In this document: positions 10,520 to 22,344 of the stretch, in pieces
Numbering within the stretch: the stretch's first letter is position 1
How the letters are laid out: the number at the start of each line of letters is the position of its first letter
From: Armillaria gallica
Taxonomy: Eukaryota; Basidiomycota; Agaricomycetes; Agaricales; Physalacriaceae
Direction: 5' to 3'
Length of the DNA: 64,000 nt
NCBI GenBank assembly: GCA_037576215.1
Contig: JBANDB010000001.1
Span: forward strand, 7,378,001-7,442,000
Made by a program: the position numbers and the translations under genes
The notes under the pieces: model-generated
What the model was told of the DNA's origin: nothing
The model's input: only the letters and a program-made list of their open reading frames with translations
The model's database searches: none

Positions 10520-13500
10520 CTATGGCTCTGTCACATGCTCTCCGAAGTCGGGCAGGTTTCCAAAGTAGATTCCATGAGAATCTCCATCGTATCCGTCGTC
10601 AAAGTCGTCTTCATCTGGGGCATCACCCCTGGTGCTGTTCCAGTATTCTTGAATAATGCATCCTCAGATATTGACGTCTGGGTTCCTTACCCACTTCTGC
10701 TTTCCATTGAGTCACTGGGTGAGGTATGATCTGTCCCACTCGCCATCGTTGTTCTTTTCATACTTGAAGTCGAGGATCATGGTTATGCGTTTATTTTCTT
10801 TTGGAGTATCGGTCTCGATGTGTCATACTGCGCTGCATTGTTCTTCGAATTCCTCTATTGCTTCTTGTGCATTTCCCATGTCTTCTTTGCATACCCAGGA
10901 GTTGTGCTCCCTGGTCCATCCTTTCCACTTGACGAAGTAGTCCGTCGTCTGTCTGGATTTCTGTCCTCGTCGTCTGTGTACCTGTCTAGGCTTTGCATTG
11001 AGGACCTCTTCGATGAGGTCGGGTGGAGGCGGTGGAGGCAGCTCCTGGTTCGGGAATGCTGGAGGCATATATGGGGTCAGCAGCTTCTCGTTGAAGCACG
11101 GGTGGATTTTCCAGTGGGGCAGCAGCTTAAGCTTGAAAGCGCTAGCACCGACCTTTTCAAGGATCAGGAATGGGCCGACTTGTTTGTCATCCAACTTCTT
11201 CTTTGGTCGGGGAAGATGCAAGTTTGTTGCATTGAGCCAGACGTGGTCACCAGTCTGATAGGGATGCGCTTCGCGCCTTCGCTTGTCGTACTGATTCTTC
11301 ATCTTTTCAGCAGCCTCGTTGAGGGCTTTTTCGGTTTCGGCGTGGATCTGTGTCATTTTCTTTGCAAAGTCTTCCGTGGCAGGATTAGCGAGTGGGGAGG
11401 TGCATGTTGCTCCTGGCATTATGCACGGGTGTCATCCATAAAGTACCATGAAGGGACTTTTCCCCGTGGCACTGTGCACTCGGTTGTTGTGAGCAAATTC
11501 TGCTAGCGGCAGCCAATCGCTCCAGTTGTTCTGTCAGTGGTTCACGAATATCCGGAGATACTTGATGATCTCCTGGTTGACTTGTTCAGTTTGGCTGTCC
11601 GTTTGTGGATGGAAGGCTGTCGACATGTTCTGCATAATATTGAGCAGTCAGTAAAGTTCCTTCATGAACTTGGAGATGAACTGCAGGCCCCGGTCAGATA
11701 TGACGACTTGGGGCATTCCGTGGTGGGTGTACACATAGTCTCTGAGTAAGCATGCCCATCCTTCTGCTGATAGTTCGGTGTTGCAGGCGATAGGGATGAT
11801 CACCTTTGAGAATCGGTCGACGACCACAAGCATTGTGTTGTGGCCATTAGAGTCAGGTAATCCGGTCACCATGTTGACGGAGATATGCGTCCATGGTCTG
11901 ACTGGTACTTCGTTTGGGTGCAGCGGTGCTGCTTTCACGTGCATGTCTGACTTCGTGCACTGACATGTTTCACAGCCTTTCACATAGGCTTTGACATCTT
12001 TCTTCAACTTTGGCCACCAGTAATCGCAGAGCATGAGCTCCTTTGTCTTCTTGATTCCAGGATGGCCAGCGGTGATATGATTGTGGTACTGAGAGATGAT
12101 TTCGCCCCGTAGCACCTTCTTGCGGGGTACGTAGATTCTTCCATCGTAGTAGAGGAGGCCGCCTTGACAGGATATTCCTTGTTCATGAGCTAATGAGGTG
12201 GCTATGCCATCATCCCAAAGCTCTTCTTGTCGTGTCACCTCTTCCACTGTTTGCTGTGTTTCCCTCATCGTAGGCATAATTAATGCTCTAAAATGCGCAG
12301 CCTCTGGGACAATGATGTCATCATTGTCCTTTGTTCCCTGGTCATGGTCGCTTTGCCGGGAAAGCAGGTCGGCTTTCACGTTCTGGGCGCCAGGCTTGTG
12401 GTGGAGCTTGAAATGATATTCAGCGAGCTCTGTTACCCACCGCGCTTGTCGTCGGTTCAGTTTCTGGGGAAGTCAGAAATACTGGAGGTTCTGATGATCC
12501 ATCCATATTTCTATGTCGTGTTGGGTGCCCATAAGGTAATGGCACCATTCAGAGAGTGCAAGCATGATCGCAAGCAGCTCTTTGTCATATATTTCGTAGT
12601 TTCTTTCCGTGGCGCTGAGTGACTTGGACATAAAAGCCATGGGGTGCCATACTCTGTTCTGTTGCTGACTGAGGACAGCACCGACTGCTCCTTCGCTGGA
12701 GTCGGCTTCCACTCAGAACAGTTCGTCATTGTTTGGGATGGCGAGGATGATGTCCTCGGCCATTCAGCATTTGAGTTCTTCAAACGCGTCTTGCTGGGCC
12801 TTTCCCCAGGACCAATCGGTCTTGCCCATCAGCGTTGTGAGGGGCTTGACAACCTTTGAGTACATCTTTATGAACTTTCGATAAAAGTTTGTAAAGCCTA
12901 GGAATGACTGAAGTTCCTTCTTCTTTCAGGGTGCAGGCCATTTTGCAATGCTGGCGACCTTGATGGGGTCCATTCAGATGGAGTTTTTGCTGATGATGAC
13001 ACTGAGGTACTCCATTTTGAGAACCTCGAATTCACACTTCTCTGCCTTTAGGAAGAGTTTGTTTTCGTGGAGGCGCTGAAGAACGCGCCTCACGACCTGT
13101 CAGTGTTTATGGAGATCCTTGGAGAAGATCAGGATGTCGTCCAAATAGATGGTGACCTTGCCTTTGGCAATCAGGTCCTTGAAAATGTCGTTCATCATCC
13201 ATCGGAAGGTCATGGGCGAATTTGTCAGCCCGAAGAAAATGACTGTTGGTTCGTACAGTCCTCGGTTCATCCGGAAGGCGGCCTTTTCTTTGTCGCCTTC
13301 CTTGATTCGGACATTGTTGTATCCCCAACGAACGACGAGCTTGGTGAAGTACTTGGCTCCACAAAGCTTGTCAATCAGCTCACCAATGAGTGGAAGCAGG
13401 TATTGATTCTTAATCGTCATCTCATTCAGTTTTTGATAGTCCTGAACAGATTGCAGCGTGCTGTCCTTTTTCTTTACAAAGAAGAAGGGCGACGCGAAAG

Positions 13501-15514
13501 GGGATTTTGAGGGGCAGATGCATCCCAATTTGAGGTTTTCGTTGAGGAACTTGTCGAGTTGTTCCTGTTCAGTTCAGTTCAAGGGGTAGACCTTGCAATC
13601 CAAGGTCAACTTCGCATTCAGGATAAGTTCAATGGCATGATCCCACGGTTTACGTTCGGGAAGTTCATTGAAATTCTCTTTCGAGAATAGGTTGTGGAAG
13701 GAGTGGTAGTGCTCTGGTACCAACTCCTCAAAAGTATTCTTTGGTTTGTCAGCGTTAGCCTTGGCAGCCAGGTCATTCGCATGATGGAGGGTTCAGATCA
13801 CAAGCTCTTCCTCCATCTGGATGGCGAGGATCGTATCGCCTTCTTCGAGTTCTTCGTCCCAGCGGTCCTTGGGATCCGTGTCGGGGAGTTTGACGTGATT
13901 TGTCACGCATTGGCAGCGACCAAAGATGATTGCGCCCGTTTTCCAGTTTATGACAGGGTTGTGGCACTTGAGCCAGTCATGCCTGAGGTAGATGTCCTTC
14001 GTTCCAAGGTTCATCACGGCGAGGTTGATGCGCTCATGGTGTTCTCCAATTGTGAGACAAAGTTCTATGAACTCGGTCACGTCGCCGCCTATGTTGCGGG
14101 TTCTGTCGGTGTTGTAGACAGGGATGGGTACTTTAGCCTTCTTCATGTCGAGCTTGTGCTTGTTGACATAGGTGCGATTGATTGTGCTTCTGGTGCACCT
14201 GCTGTCTAATAGCACCTTGGTGCTCAGAGTTGTTCAGCCTGTGCATGGTTCGATGGTCACAGGAATCATGAGGTCACTGGTGGAGCCTTGGATGTATCAG
14301 ATTGCCTCTCAAAGCTTGTAGAGTTTTTCATGGGAGTATTCGTCGCCGTCAGTCTTTCGGAGTTCTTCGAGAAGCTCGTCGGAGAGCTCCCTGATTCGGT
14401 CCTTGTGTATCCATAACGCAAGGACGGCGTGAGTGGCATTCTCGCTTGATGCTTCGTGGACTGCTCGTAGCGTCCAGTCTACTTCGAAGGGCTTCATCCA
14501 ATGGTGAGGAACTTCTTGCACTTTTGTGCTGACCTTAACAGGTTCAGTTACCATCAGTGGGACTGTTCCTTCGTTGGGTAAAGACTTCGTTGCATGAGTC
14601 GGGGATTCAGGCAGTGTCAGGTTCAGCATTTTGGGTGGTGTCAGAAGCGGAACTTCTCGTTGCTTCAGGGAAATTGTCGGGCTGCCTTTGGCGAGCCATC
14701 ATCGGTAGGAGGTGTTGTCCTCCTCGTCAAGTACTTTGATCATACTTACGTGCCCCCTCTTTACCACCTGGGCGCTAGCAGCTTCCTTCCTTTCAGCTTT
14801 CTTGTCGGTTGGGGCTACCGTGCATCCGGTAGTTCTTTGGTCGTCCATCCCAGTCGCAGGTAGGAGACTGGAGGTGACTTGTCTCCTGGGAGTGTCGCCT
14901 CATGGGGAGGCGCTAGACTCAGTTAGGGCCGCATGCTGCATGGACTTACCAACTTTGTCACCAACTCCCAGGCCCATAAAGGGAGCTTTCACTCCCATAG
15001 GGACCCTCATTACTTTCGGAGTCCCCAATCTCCCTTCAGCCGAACAATCTATTTTCTTTGGTGGGTGCAGACCCCATGACTGGTCATGGGAAGGGATCTT
15101 CACCTCAACAACATGAACTCCGCCTGTCGGTTCGTCCTCCTTCATGGTATTTGTTTTGCCTATGGATGCATCCTCCACTCCAACGGGAGCAGACATCCCC
15201 GCGGTCGTGCAGAGAGGCTTTCCGGGGCTCACAAAAAGTTCTTGCCCTGCCCCAACTGGTCGGGTCCCTGCCATGGCGGGTAAGTTCGCAAGCGAACTCC
15301 CAGATCAGGATTCTGCCATTAAGTCAGGTGGTGATATAGTGGTCACCTTTTCAATCAATGCATTCACTTGTAATGAGCTACTTGCCAGTCGTTTAGCCGG
15401 ATTGGACTTCAGCATTCCCATCCCCAGGCGGATGGGTTCCTTGGGGCTCTCTGCCCTGTGCCCAGCGACGATCGTCATCGCCTTTGTTTGTGCCCTGGCA
15501 GGCGGCTCTGTCAA
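10520..15514 (-). pseudogene. pol: Gypsy-1 pol (linker-PR-RT-RNase H-IN-double chromodomain)
   Basis: The polyprotein copies the element RNA into DNA and integrates it. Seen in order on the minus strand: a disordered linker (about 14300-15514); PR near 14200 with LLDSRCT in place of the usual D-S/T-G; RT at 12900-13530 with [10 protein letters not shown]; RNase H at 12473-12712 (YEIYDKELLAIM); integrase at 11420-12379 with the H-H-C-C finger (TAGHPG, CETCQCTK) and the core; chromodomain near 10830-10960 (YFVKWKGWTREHNSWV); and a second chromo-like segment near 10580-10780 (ILDFKYEKN...QKWVRNP). Lesions: Gly to Arg in the PR motif, [12 protein letters not shown] where RT normally has Asp (FTKLDV), and Asn for the first catalytic Asp in integrase (HISVNMVTG). 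There are also several stops, mostly TGA at expected Arg/Trp sites. Confidence 0.85.
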
Positions 15515-15549
15515 CCCTTTGAGTGGTGTGGTGCAGTCTACAAAGGGGG

Positions 15550-15849
15550 TCTCGTTAGTTGTATTGTCAAGTCGTAAAGGTTCGTATCAGTTCGCTGATT
15601 CTGTAACTGGGCACGTGGAAGTCGGAAAATGGCACATAGGCCGTACATTGCCCAGGGGGTCTTGTCCATATTTTTTTGTATCTTTATAAGTTGCATATGT
15701 AGAAACTGACCCTGCACGTGAGGGTCAGGGTATAGCCAAATGCATAGGTAGAATGTCTGTATGTAAAACATAATGGGACCGTCCAGCAGAAGGGGAATGC
15801 ACACCAGTGTAGTCCGAGGTCGCTGCGGGTGAATCAGAACCCAAGTGAC
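15550..15849 (-). CDS. Conserved peptide between gag and pol in Gypsy-1
   Basis: This frame continues directly from gag after its UAG. It contains IPLLLDGPIM, FYLCIWLYPDPHVQG and MYGLCAIFRLPRAQLQNQ, and ends at a TAG near 15539. The same peptide is recognisable in Gypsy-3 (46521-46825, with a 1-nt deletion in a C run) and its first half in Gypsy-2 (near 30590-30700). Near the end, CCC-CCT-TTG-TAG offers a C CCU UUG heptamer whose minus-one frame is the pol frame. The function is unknown. I infer that it is part of a Gag-Pol fusion made by recoding. Confidence 0.5.
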
Positions 15850-18599
15850 CTAATCTTTTACCTCTTCAATCTTTGTCTCCGCCACGAGAGGAACCTCTTC
15901 TGTCTCCTGCATCACCACCCATAACTCTCGTCGGGGCTTCTTGCAGTCCTTCAAGAGGTGACCCTTGCTGCTGCATCAGAAGCATAGGCCCTCCTTCATA
16001 TATCGGGCGCGATCGACTTGCATTCGTGCATCAGCACCGGTTGGGGTCATCCATTGGCCACTGGCATTTCTGGGAGCGCTGGGGGTCTTGTTCATGGCAG
16101 GACCCATCGGCCCCTTTGTCATATTCTTCTGACTGGGGCCTGCAATCTGCTTCTGGTGCAGTGGGGGTTTCTTGTTGGGACATTGGTCAAGTCCTTGGGT
16201 CTGACTGAAGACCCATTGCTTCTCCCTTTCTTTGTACATATTGATAATGCGCCGCTTCCATTCTTTGTAGTTCCAGGGAATTCCATACCTGATGTCGGCA
16301 ATCATCCTTCTGTAGTTGTAGGGGATCCCTTGTTGTACTGCCCTGACGAGGTGTCCGTTGTTGCTCTGGTCGTTGAGGCGATTGGCCAGCTTGGCCTCTC
16401 GTTCCAGCTTCCGGAAGAAGATGTGGGCAGGGTCGTTGCCCATCTTGATCTCGCCCATCCATCATTTGTGGACAAGTTTGATTGCTGGGTCATGGAATTG
16501 GTCATGGAATTCTTCCACGAACTCCTTGTATCGGGGGAACCGATATCGTGGTCCCGCATCGTAGTCGGCGTCTTCCTCTGGTGTCGAGTGGAGTCCTGTT
16601 GGTGCTGGGACATACCAAAAGTTGCTGCGGTGGTGAACCCACCAGTCTTCTGCTTCACCGCCAAGGAAAGAGCAGAGGAAGGGAATCATCAGGGAAGGTA
16701 TTCCCTGGAAGTGATTCCAGAAGACAGTGAAATACGTCACGCAATCCCCCAAGAATCGTTCAATGTCGTCATGTTTTCCTTTGAACTTTCATGGAGGATT
16801 TAGAAGAACGGGCTTAATGCCCATCATGGGTGGTGGATGATTCGTGTTCCACAGCCCGAGAGGGCTGAATGCCGGGGGTTCATTTCCTGACAGCGGTTGA
16901 GGGATTGAATATTGGTCGGGATCAGGTCCTGGTCTTTGTGGTAGAGGTCCAACGGGCCTCTGTCATCATGCTTCAGCTAAGTCCTCCTGTAGCTGAGTAT
17001 TCTCATTGCACATCTGCCCCATCATCTGTTCCAGTCGCTCCATCCTTTGTTCCGCTGTCTCCTGCGGTGCTCCTCCAGTGCCTGCTCCTTCCTCCATTTC
17101 CACTTCTGCTCCTTGTCTGGCCCCTGCCACCAGGCGACTCGTGTTCAGGCCCTGATACCTGGGGCACCTTGGGTTTCGTTGTTGGGGCGGCAAATCGGGA
17201 AGTGGTCCGACGTGGAAGTTGGGGATGTTGACCAGGTTCTGAGAAGGGACAAAGCCTGGTGGGAAGGGATATCAAAATCCCCTAAAGGATTGTCCGCAAG
17301 GTGCCGTTTCGAAGACGGTCGTTTTCCCTCGTGGCAAGGGGACGGAGGGCGTCCTCCAGCTCCCTCTGTTTGTTGGTTGTCCAGAAGCGGACATGGTGTA
17401 GTCGGTTCTCCTCTGCTGGGGGAAACTCCTCTCAGTTCTGGTTTGCGTAGATGCGAGCCAGGATCATATCACGTCATTGCGCGAGTGTTCTGGTGAGGGG
17501 ATCTCCTCGAGGTAGTAACCCATGGGTTCTCATACACGGCAATTCTGGGTGGAGAACCTTCGTTTCACATCCTGCCACCTGAGGTCCCAGGTGGCGGTTC
17601 GTTTGGGTCCGAGGATCTCATGATCCCGGACTGATAACTCCGGCCAGTCGAAGTCGGCCCTCCTGACGTAGAAGGGATCCCCTGCGATTTGTTCGTTCCC
17701 CTCGTGATCGTACCAGAGGGGGTCCCATTCGTGGTTGCGGACGAGTCGCTGCTGGTAGGTGATGAAATCCTCACCTGGGGAGTCGGAGTCCTCTGCGTCA
17801 GACTCGTTGGAGAAGTTTCTGAAGGCTCAGATCATCGTGGGGGGGGGGGGATGAGGATTCGGGGTTGTATGCAAGGACGGCAGCATAAGATGCGTGGCAG
17901 GCCACCAGGGTATGGAGGGGCGGGGTCCTCACTGTCGGTGTCGTGAATGGTGATAACCTCTGGTGTTCCCAATTCTGCAGTGGTAAAGCCTGGGACATTA
18001 GCAGGGACAACGGGTTGGTCCCATACTCGGAGGTTTGCAGGGGTATTGGCTGGTTGCCAGGTCCCAGCAGGGTAGTTCAGGTCATCATCGTTGGGGTTGT
18101 CGGTGGGGTTTGGTCCATCGAGGATCTCAGTCCATACCGGCCTGTCCTCAATGGTGGCGGGGTTCGGACTGGGGGTTCTGCAAACATGGCTGGGGCCGGG
18201 GGTTGCGTTTTGGGGTATCTCGGCGGAGCTGAACTCCTGCTGACTCTCATGGAACTCCTCGGTGGAACTGTGGGAGGTCTCGTGCCTTGTTCTGGCCATT
18301 CTGCACGATGATGTTGTTGTAGTTGTCATGTGTACGCTGGGGAGGATGTTGGTGGTGGTAGTGGAATGTCTAGGTTCTGGGGGGTATGCTCTGGGGATGA
18401 CATATCTCCTTGGTTTGTAGACATAGTTGAGGTTATGTCTTGCACAGACTGGTACTAACAGTCCCCACCATTGTAGGTGGTGTCGGATTGACTCTCTGAA
18501 TGCAAGGAGGATAAGGGCGGTGAAGAAAAAGACTAGTACAGCTCTGGCTATTGCAGAGCTAAATGCGACTAATTGAGTATTAGTCAGGTTGGGGTTCAT
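15850..18599 (-). pseudogene. gag: Gypsy-1 gag with N-terminal membrane segment
   Basis: Capsid-nucleocapsid precursor. It starts MNPNLTNTQLVAFSS and runs into a hydrophobic segment (ALVFFFTALILLAF-like, about residues 18-36), followed by Pro/Thr-rich and acidic sequence. A short Gln/Glu-rich coiled coil lies near 16980-17100, then a retrotransposon Gag capsid domain at 15976-16760 (FLCSFLGGEAEDWWVHH) and a CCHC knuckle near 15950 (CSSKGHLLKDC). Its ATG overlaps the stop of the preceding small ORF. Breaks: a 12-base C run (minus strand) at 17839-17850 near a frame loss, a CTT-TAG frame change shared with Gypsy-3, a few stops in the capsid part, and a stop inside the knuckle. It ends at a TAG (15850-15852) present in all three Gypsy elements. 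Confidence 0.75.
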
Positions 18600-18754
18600 T
18601 GGCACCGTCGTTGGCGAATTCTGTAGATGTTGTCGTATAGGGCAACGATTTGGTATAGAAAGATCTGTACCCAGAAGAAGAGGATGGCAAAGTATACTTC
18701 TTCTTCCCAGGTTAATGGTTGTTCTGGTTGCGCCGTAATTGTTGCACGTGTCAG
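18596..18754 (-). pseudogene. Small membrane ORF 3 of Gypsy-1, start codon lost
   Basis: Equivalent to the 51-residue ORF at 43602-43757 in Gypsy-3. The peptide keeps AQPEQPLTWEEEVYF and a hydrophobic stretch (ILFFWVQIFLYQIVALY), but the ATG has become CTG. Its stop overlaps the gag ATG, as in Gypsy-3. Conservation of the peptide in two independently inserted copies suggests it was functional. Confidence 0.6.
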
Positions 18755-18861
18755 TTCAAGTCATGCCTCAAGGCCAGTAGTTGGTAATAGGCGAGGCAAA
18801 GGAAAGTGATGGTCAGAAGCAGGAGGGCTTGCTGACTGTCAGTTAGGCTGTGGGGAGCCAT
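18751..18861 (-). CDS. Small membrane ORF 2 of Gypsy-1
   Basis: A 36-codon ORF starting MAPHSLTDSQQ with one hydrophobic segment (ALLLLTITFLCLAYYQLLAL) and a basic tail. It matches ORF 2 of Gypsy-3 (43489-43605) across its length. It overlaps ORF 1 upstream and the remnant of ORF 3 downstream. Function unknown; it looks like a single-pass membrane peptide. Confidence 0.55.
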   Translation of the reverse strand: MAPHSLTDSQQALLLLTITFLCLAYYQLLALRHDLN

Positions 18862-19016
18862 GATGGGATTTGGTTTTGGATTTGTCTGATTTGCCACTCT
18901 TTGATTTTTTAAATAACGAAGTATCCACTGATTATGAGGAGTCTGGCGATGGAAGTGAGGAGAAGGGTTCCGGAGATTGTGATGGCGATGATTGTTCCCA
19001 ATGGCCACCTGGGCAT
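18843..19016 (-). pseudogene. Small membrane ORF 1 of Gypsy-1, with one stop
   Basis: Starts MPRWPLGTIIAITISG and continues with a strongly hydrophobic stretch to LLIISGYFVI, then an amphipathic basic tail (KIKEWQIRQIQNQIPSWL). It matches ORF 1 of Gypsy-3 (43334-43513) nearly residue for residue. An in-frame TAA at 18909-18911 replaces a Gln codon. An acidic Tyr-rich segment (DDDYSYDYCGYCDYDD) lies in the same frame just upstream, ending in a TGA shared with Gypsy-3. Confidence 0.55.
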
Positions 19017-19325
19017 ATGGGTTTCAGGAGTAGTCGGAGGAGGTGGATGTGATACTGCCCGATTGTGTTGAGCAGTGTCGGTTCCTCAGTCGATGTTGTC
19101 GTCGTAGTCGCAGTACCCACAGTAGTCATACGAGTAGTCATCGTCGTATCTGGGGTCGGGGGATTCAGGTCATTTTGGGTGTTTTTGGTTTTTTCGATTT
19201 GTTAGTCTACAATGACAGGGTCTGGTTTCGTACTTTCAGTCAGGGTTCTGTCGGTTCTTTGGGGCTGCATGTGCTTTTCAGGGCATAAAAGATCTCCGCG
19301 GTGAACATTAGGAGATGTAGTAGAA

Positions 19326-19337
19326 AGCTTCGAGCTA
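19326..19337 (-). promoter_or_regulatory. Gypsy-1 PBS, complementary to its own LTR leader
   Basis: Lies two bases inside the 5' LTR. Read on the minus strand it is TAGCTCGAAGCT, complementary (one CpG-type mismatch) to the LTR site at 19503-19514. Its sequence does not begin TGG, as a tRNA-primed PBS normally would. Confidence 0.65.
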
Positions 19338-19339
19338 AC

Positions 19340-19720
19340 TGTTATGGTCGGACTCAGGAATAACAAACAAGGCACACTAACGCAATGCTGCCTCTCACTT
19401 TAGGCAGGACAATAGGACCATGGAGTTTGCTACAGCGAGGCATATAACGCATTAGGTTCTAGACTCTTTATGAGGAGAGAGTAAGTCCGGTGTATTAGGT
19501 TGTAGCTCAAAGCTAGGGTACATGGCTGAGAGCTGCTCTACTTATATACTGGTTCGTCTATTGTAGGTATCTATTTGTCCATCTGTCAATCAGTCGCTTC
19601 AATGAATGGTAGTCGCGAGGTTACCATGAGTTCATGGAGTATCATTGAAGTGGTATGATTTAGGCATGTGATGCCGAGATGCCGAGGTGCTGAGGTGGAA
19701 AAAATGAATAAATTGTAACA
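19340..19720 (-). repeat. Gypsy-1 5' LTR with TATA box and self-primer site
   Basis: 381 bp. On the minus strand a TATATAA box (19542-19548) is followed about 30 nt later by AGCTTTGAGCTA (19503-19514), which pairs with the PBS at 19326-19337. The outer end is TAACA followed by the target duplication GTAGG. Confidence 0.88.
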
Positions 19721-19725
19721 GTAGG

Positions 19726-19866
19726 TAGGTGACCATCATGAGCTGTAGTACAATTGCTGAAGTCATTCAGTATGGTCATGGTGATTAGGCTGGTTGCCTA
19801 TAGATAATATCAGGATAAGGGAAGTGCCAAAGATAAGATAGGTGAAAAGTGGGAAAAATCATAACA
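19726..19866 (-). repeat. Gypsy-2 3' LTR, inner part
   Basis: Continues the LTR interrupted by Gypsy-1 and ends AATCATAACA. It matches 36130-36279. The polypurine tract (GAGGGGGTAA on the minus strand) follows at 19867. Confidence 0.8.
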
Positions 19867-19910
19867 TTACCCCCTCGTTAAGGCAGACATCCTGGCTGCC
19901 CTAGGGTTCC

Positions 19911-22344
19911 TCCTCAGCGGGTCCATCGTACTGGGTGCTGCATTAGTTTTTCCAATATTCTTCCAGGAGCTTGGCCCATATGGTTTTGTCCAGGTTCTTA
20001 ACCCATTTCTGGACAACATCTTGTCATTGGACAAGATATCAGACATTTCCATTATCTGAGTATTCATGGTCAAGGATCATGGAGACAGCCTTGTTTGGAG
20101 TTACGATTTTTGTTGTGCTAAGCCATTGGGCTTGGCATGTCCTGTCTTCGTACTCCTGTATCACTTCTTGTGCATTTCCCATCTCTGTATCTCACACCCA
20201 GGAGTTGTGCTCCCATGTCCATCCCTTCCATTTGATGAGGTAGTCAATGACCATGTTCAACTTCTGTCCCCTTTTTCTGTGTACCCGACAGGGTCTGGAG
20301 TCTAGGACTTCTTTGATTTCATATTCCTCTTCTCTGTCGACCAGATTGGGTGGTGGTGGTGGTGGCTGTTCTTGGTTCAGGAATGCTGAGGCAATATAAG
20401 GTGTCAACAGTTTCTCATTGAACCACAGGTGGATTTTCCAGTGGGGTGGCAGCTTGAGCTTGTATATGGCTGCACCTGCCTTGTCCAGGATCTCAAAAGG
20501 TCTGACTCATTTATCATCCAACTTTTTCTTGGGTCATGGGAGGTGGAGGTTGGAGGCATACAACCATACCCAATCTCTGATGTGGTACTTGTGTGCCGTG
20601 TGCCTCTTCTTGTCATACTGAGTTTTCATTTTCCTGGTGGCTTCTTCCAACATGGTTTGGGTCTCTTTGTGAATCATGGCCATGTTCTTGGTGAACTCAG
20701 TGGCAGATGGGTTGGTGAAGGGAGATGGCCTGGGTGAGTTGGGGAGGATTCATGGGTTTTAGCCATAGAGTACTATAAAGGGGCTTTTCTCCATGGAGCT
20801 GTTGACTCAGTTGTTATGGGTGAATTTAGAGAGCAGGAGCCAGTTGCTCCAATTGGTCTGTTGGTAGTTGATGAAGATTTGAAGGTACTTTTCTATTTCC
20901 TGGTTGACTCTCTCCATTTGGCCTTCAGTCTGGGGATGGAAAGTGGTGGATGCATTAGGCATGATGTCAAGCATCCAGTAGAGTTCTTTCATGAATTGAG
21001 AGACAAACTGGGAGCCTCAGTCAGATATCACCATTGTGGGCATCCCATGTCACATGTAGATATGATCTTGTAGGATCCTTGCCCATCCTTCCACTGAAAG
21101 TTCAACATTGCAGGTGACTGGAATGATAGCTTTCAAGAATCGATCCACTATCACAAGTAGGGCATCGTGTCTGTTCGACTTGGGTAGTCTGGTGATCATG
21201 TCGATGGAGATGTGAGTTCAGGGCTCAGAAGGGACTGTGTTCGGGTTAAGTGGTGCTGCCTTTGCCTGGGTACTGGACTTTGTATGTTGGCACACTTTAC
21301 ATCCCTTCACATAAGCCTCCACATCCTTATTCATCTTTGGCCACCAGTACTCTTGGAGTACCAGCTCCTTGGTCTTCTTGATCCCTGGGTGTCTGGCAAG
21401 GATGTGGTCATGACATTGCACTAAGATCTCTCCTCACAGAGAAGTCTTCTTGGGGACATAGATGCAGCCATCATACTGAAGCAATCCTCCTTTTTGGGAT
21501 ACCCCTCATTCGTGGTTGAGAGATGTCACTATCCTCTCATCCCATAGTTCTTCCTGTTGGGTGGCTTCTTCAATCTTTTGATGTACCTCATTGATGGTGG
21601 GCATGATGAGTGCCTGGAAGTGTTCGGGCTGGAGGACAATGATGTCATCATTATCCTCCTTCCCCTGGTTATGATCATCATGTCAAGAGAGTAGGTCTGC
21701 CTTTTTGTTAAGCACACTGAGTTTGTGTCATAGTATGAAATGATATTCTGCAAGTTTGGTTACCCATTGTGCCTGTCATTGGTTCAGCTTCTGCAGCTTT
21801 CAGAAGTACTGGAGGTTTTGATGATCCATCCAGATTTCCATGTCGATGACAGCACCCATGAGGTAGTGCCTCCATTCGGACAAGGCAAGCATGATGGCGA
21901 GAAGCTCCTTGTCATAGATCTCGTAGTTTCGTTCTGTGGCAGTGAGCACCTTGGACATAAAGGCTATGGGTTACCACACTCCTTTCTGTTGCTGGCTGAG
22001 TACTGCGCTGACCACTCCTTCACTGGTGTCAGCTTTTACCTTGAACAGGTTGTCTTCTGTCAGAATAGCAAGGATGATGTCCTCGGCCATCCACCTCTTC
22101 AGTTCCTGGAAGGCCTGGTTTTGGGTGGTCTTCCAGGTCCATTCTGTGTTCCTGGTGAGTTGGGTGAGTGGGCATATGGCCTTGGAGTAGTTCTTGCTGA
22201 ACTTTTGGTAGAAGTTTGTGAACCCCAAGAATGACTGCAATTCCTTCTTTTTTGTTAGCATAGGCCACTCTGCAATCCCAGCAACCTTGATGGGGTCCAT
22301 GCAAATAGAGTCCTGGCTGATGATAATGCCCAGGTACTTGGTCT
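19911..22344 (-). pseudogene. pol: Gypsy-2 pol 3' half (RT end, RNase H, integrase, double chromodomain)
   Basis: Minus-strand remnants in order: RT thumb and connection at 21971-22300 ([15 protein letters not shown]), RNase H near 21850-22000, integrase at 20700-21700 with AGHPGIKKTKELVLQEYWWP and CKVCQHTKS. The first catalytic Asp is intact here (ISIDMITRLP), unlike Gypsy-1 and Gypsy-3. The chromodomain is near 20190-20330 (YLIKWKGWTWEHNSWV). A second chromo-like segment lies near 19950-20090 (ILDHEYSDNGNV, YLVQ, QKWVKN, LLEEYWKN). Many stops break the frame. Sequence upstream of 22344 (RT catalytic core, PR) has been lost and replaced by foreign DNA. Confidence 0.75.

Larger units (their letters stand above)
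10098..19720 (-). mobile_element. Gypsy-1: full-length Ty3/Gypsy chromovirus inserted in the Gypsy-2 LTR
   Basis: A 9.6-kb element with 389- and 381-bp LTRs (TGTTATGG...TAACA) and a 5-bp duplication GTAGG (10093-10097, 19721-19725). Order on the minus strand: LTR, self-complementary PBS, small membrane ORFs, gag with N-terminal membrane segment and CCHC knuckle, conserved UAG, PR, RT, RNase H, integrase, two chromodomain-like segments, PPT (AAGGGGGTGA beside 10486), LTR. It is the same family as Gypsy-3 in the opposite orientation. All large ORFs are broken by stops and small indels. CpGs are still frequent, so it is younger than the Gypsy-2 DNA around it. Confidence 0.9.

Noticed and set aside
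10820..11506. A 228-codon plus-strand frame over the Gypsy-1 integrase end
   Set aside because: It is the antisense shadow of the integrase-chromodomain frame; no domain or start context supports it.
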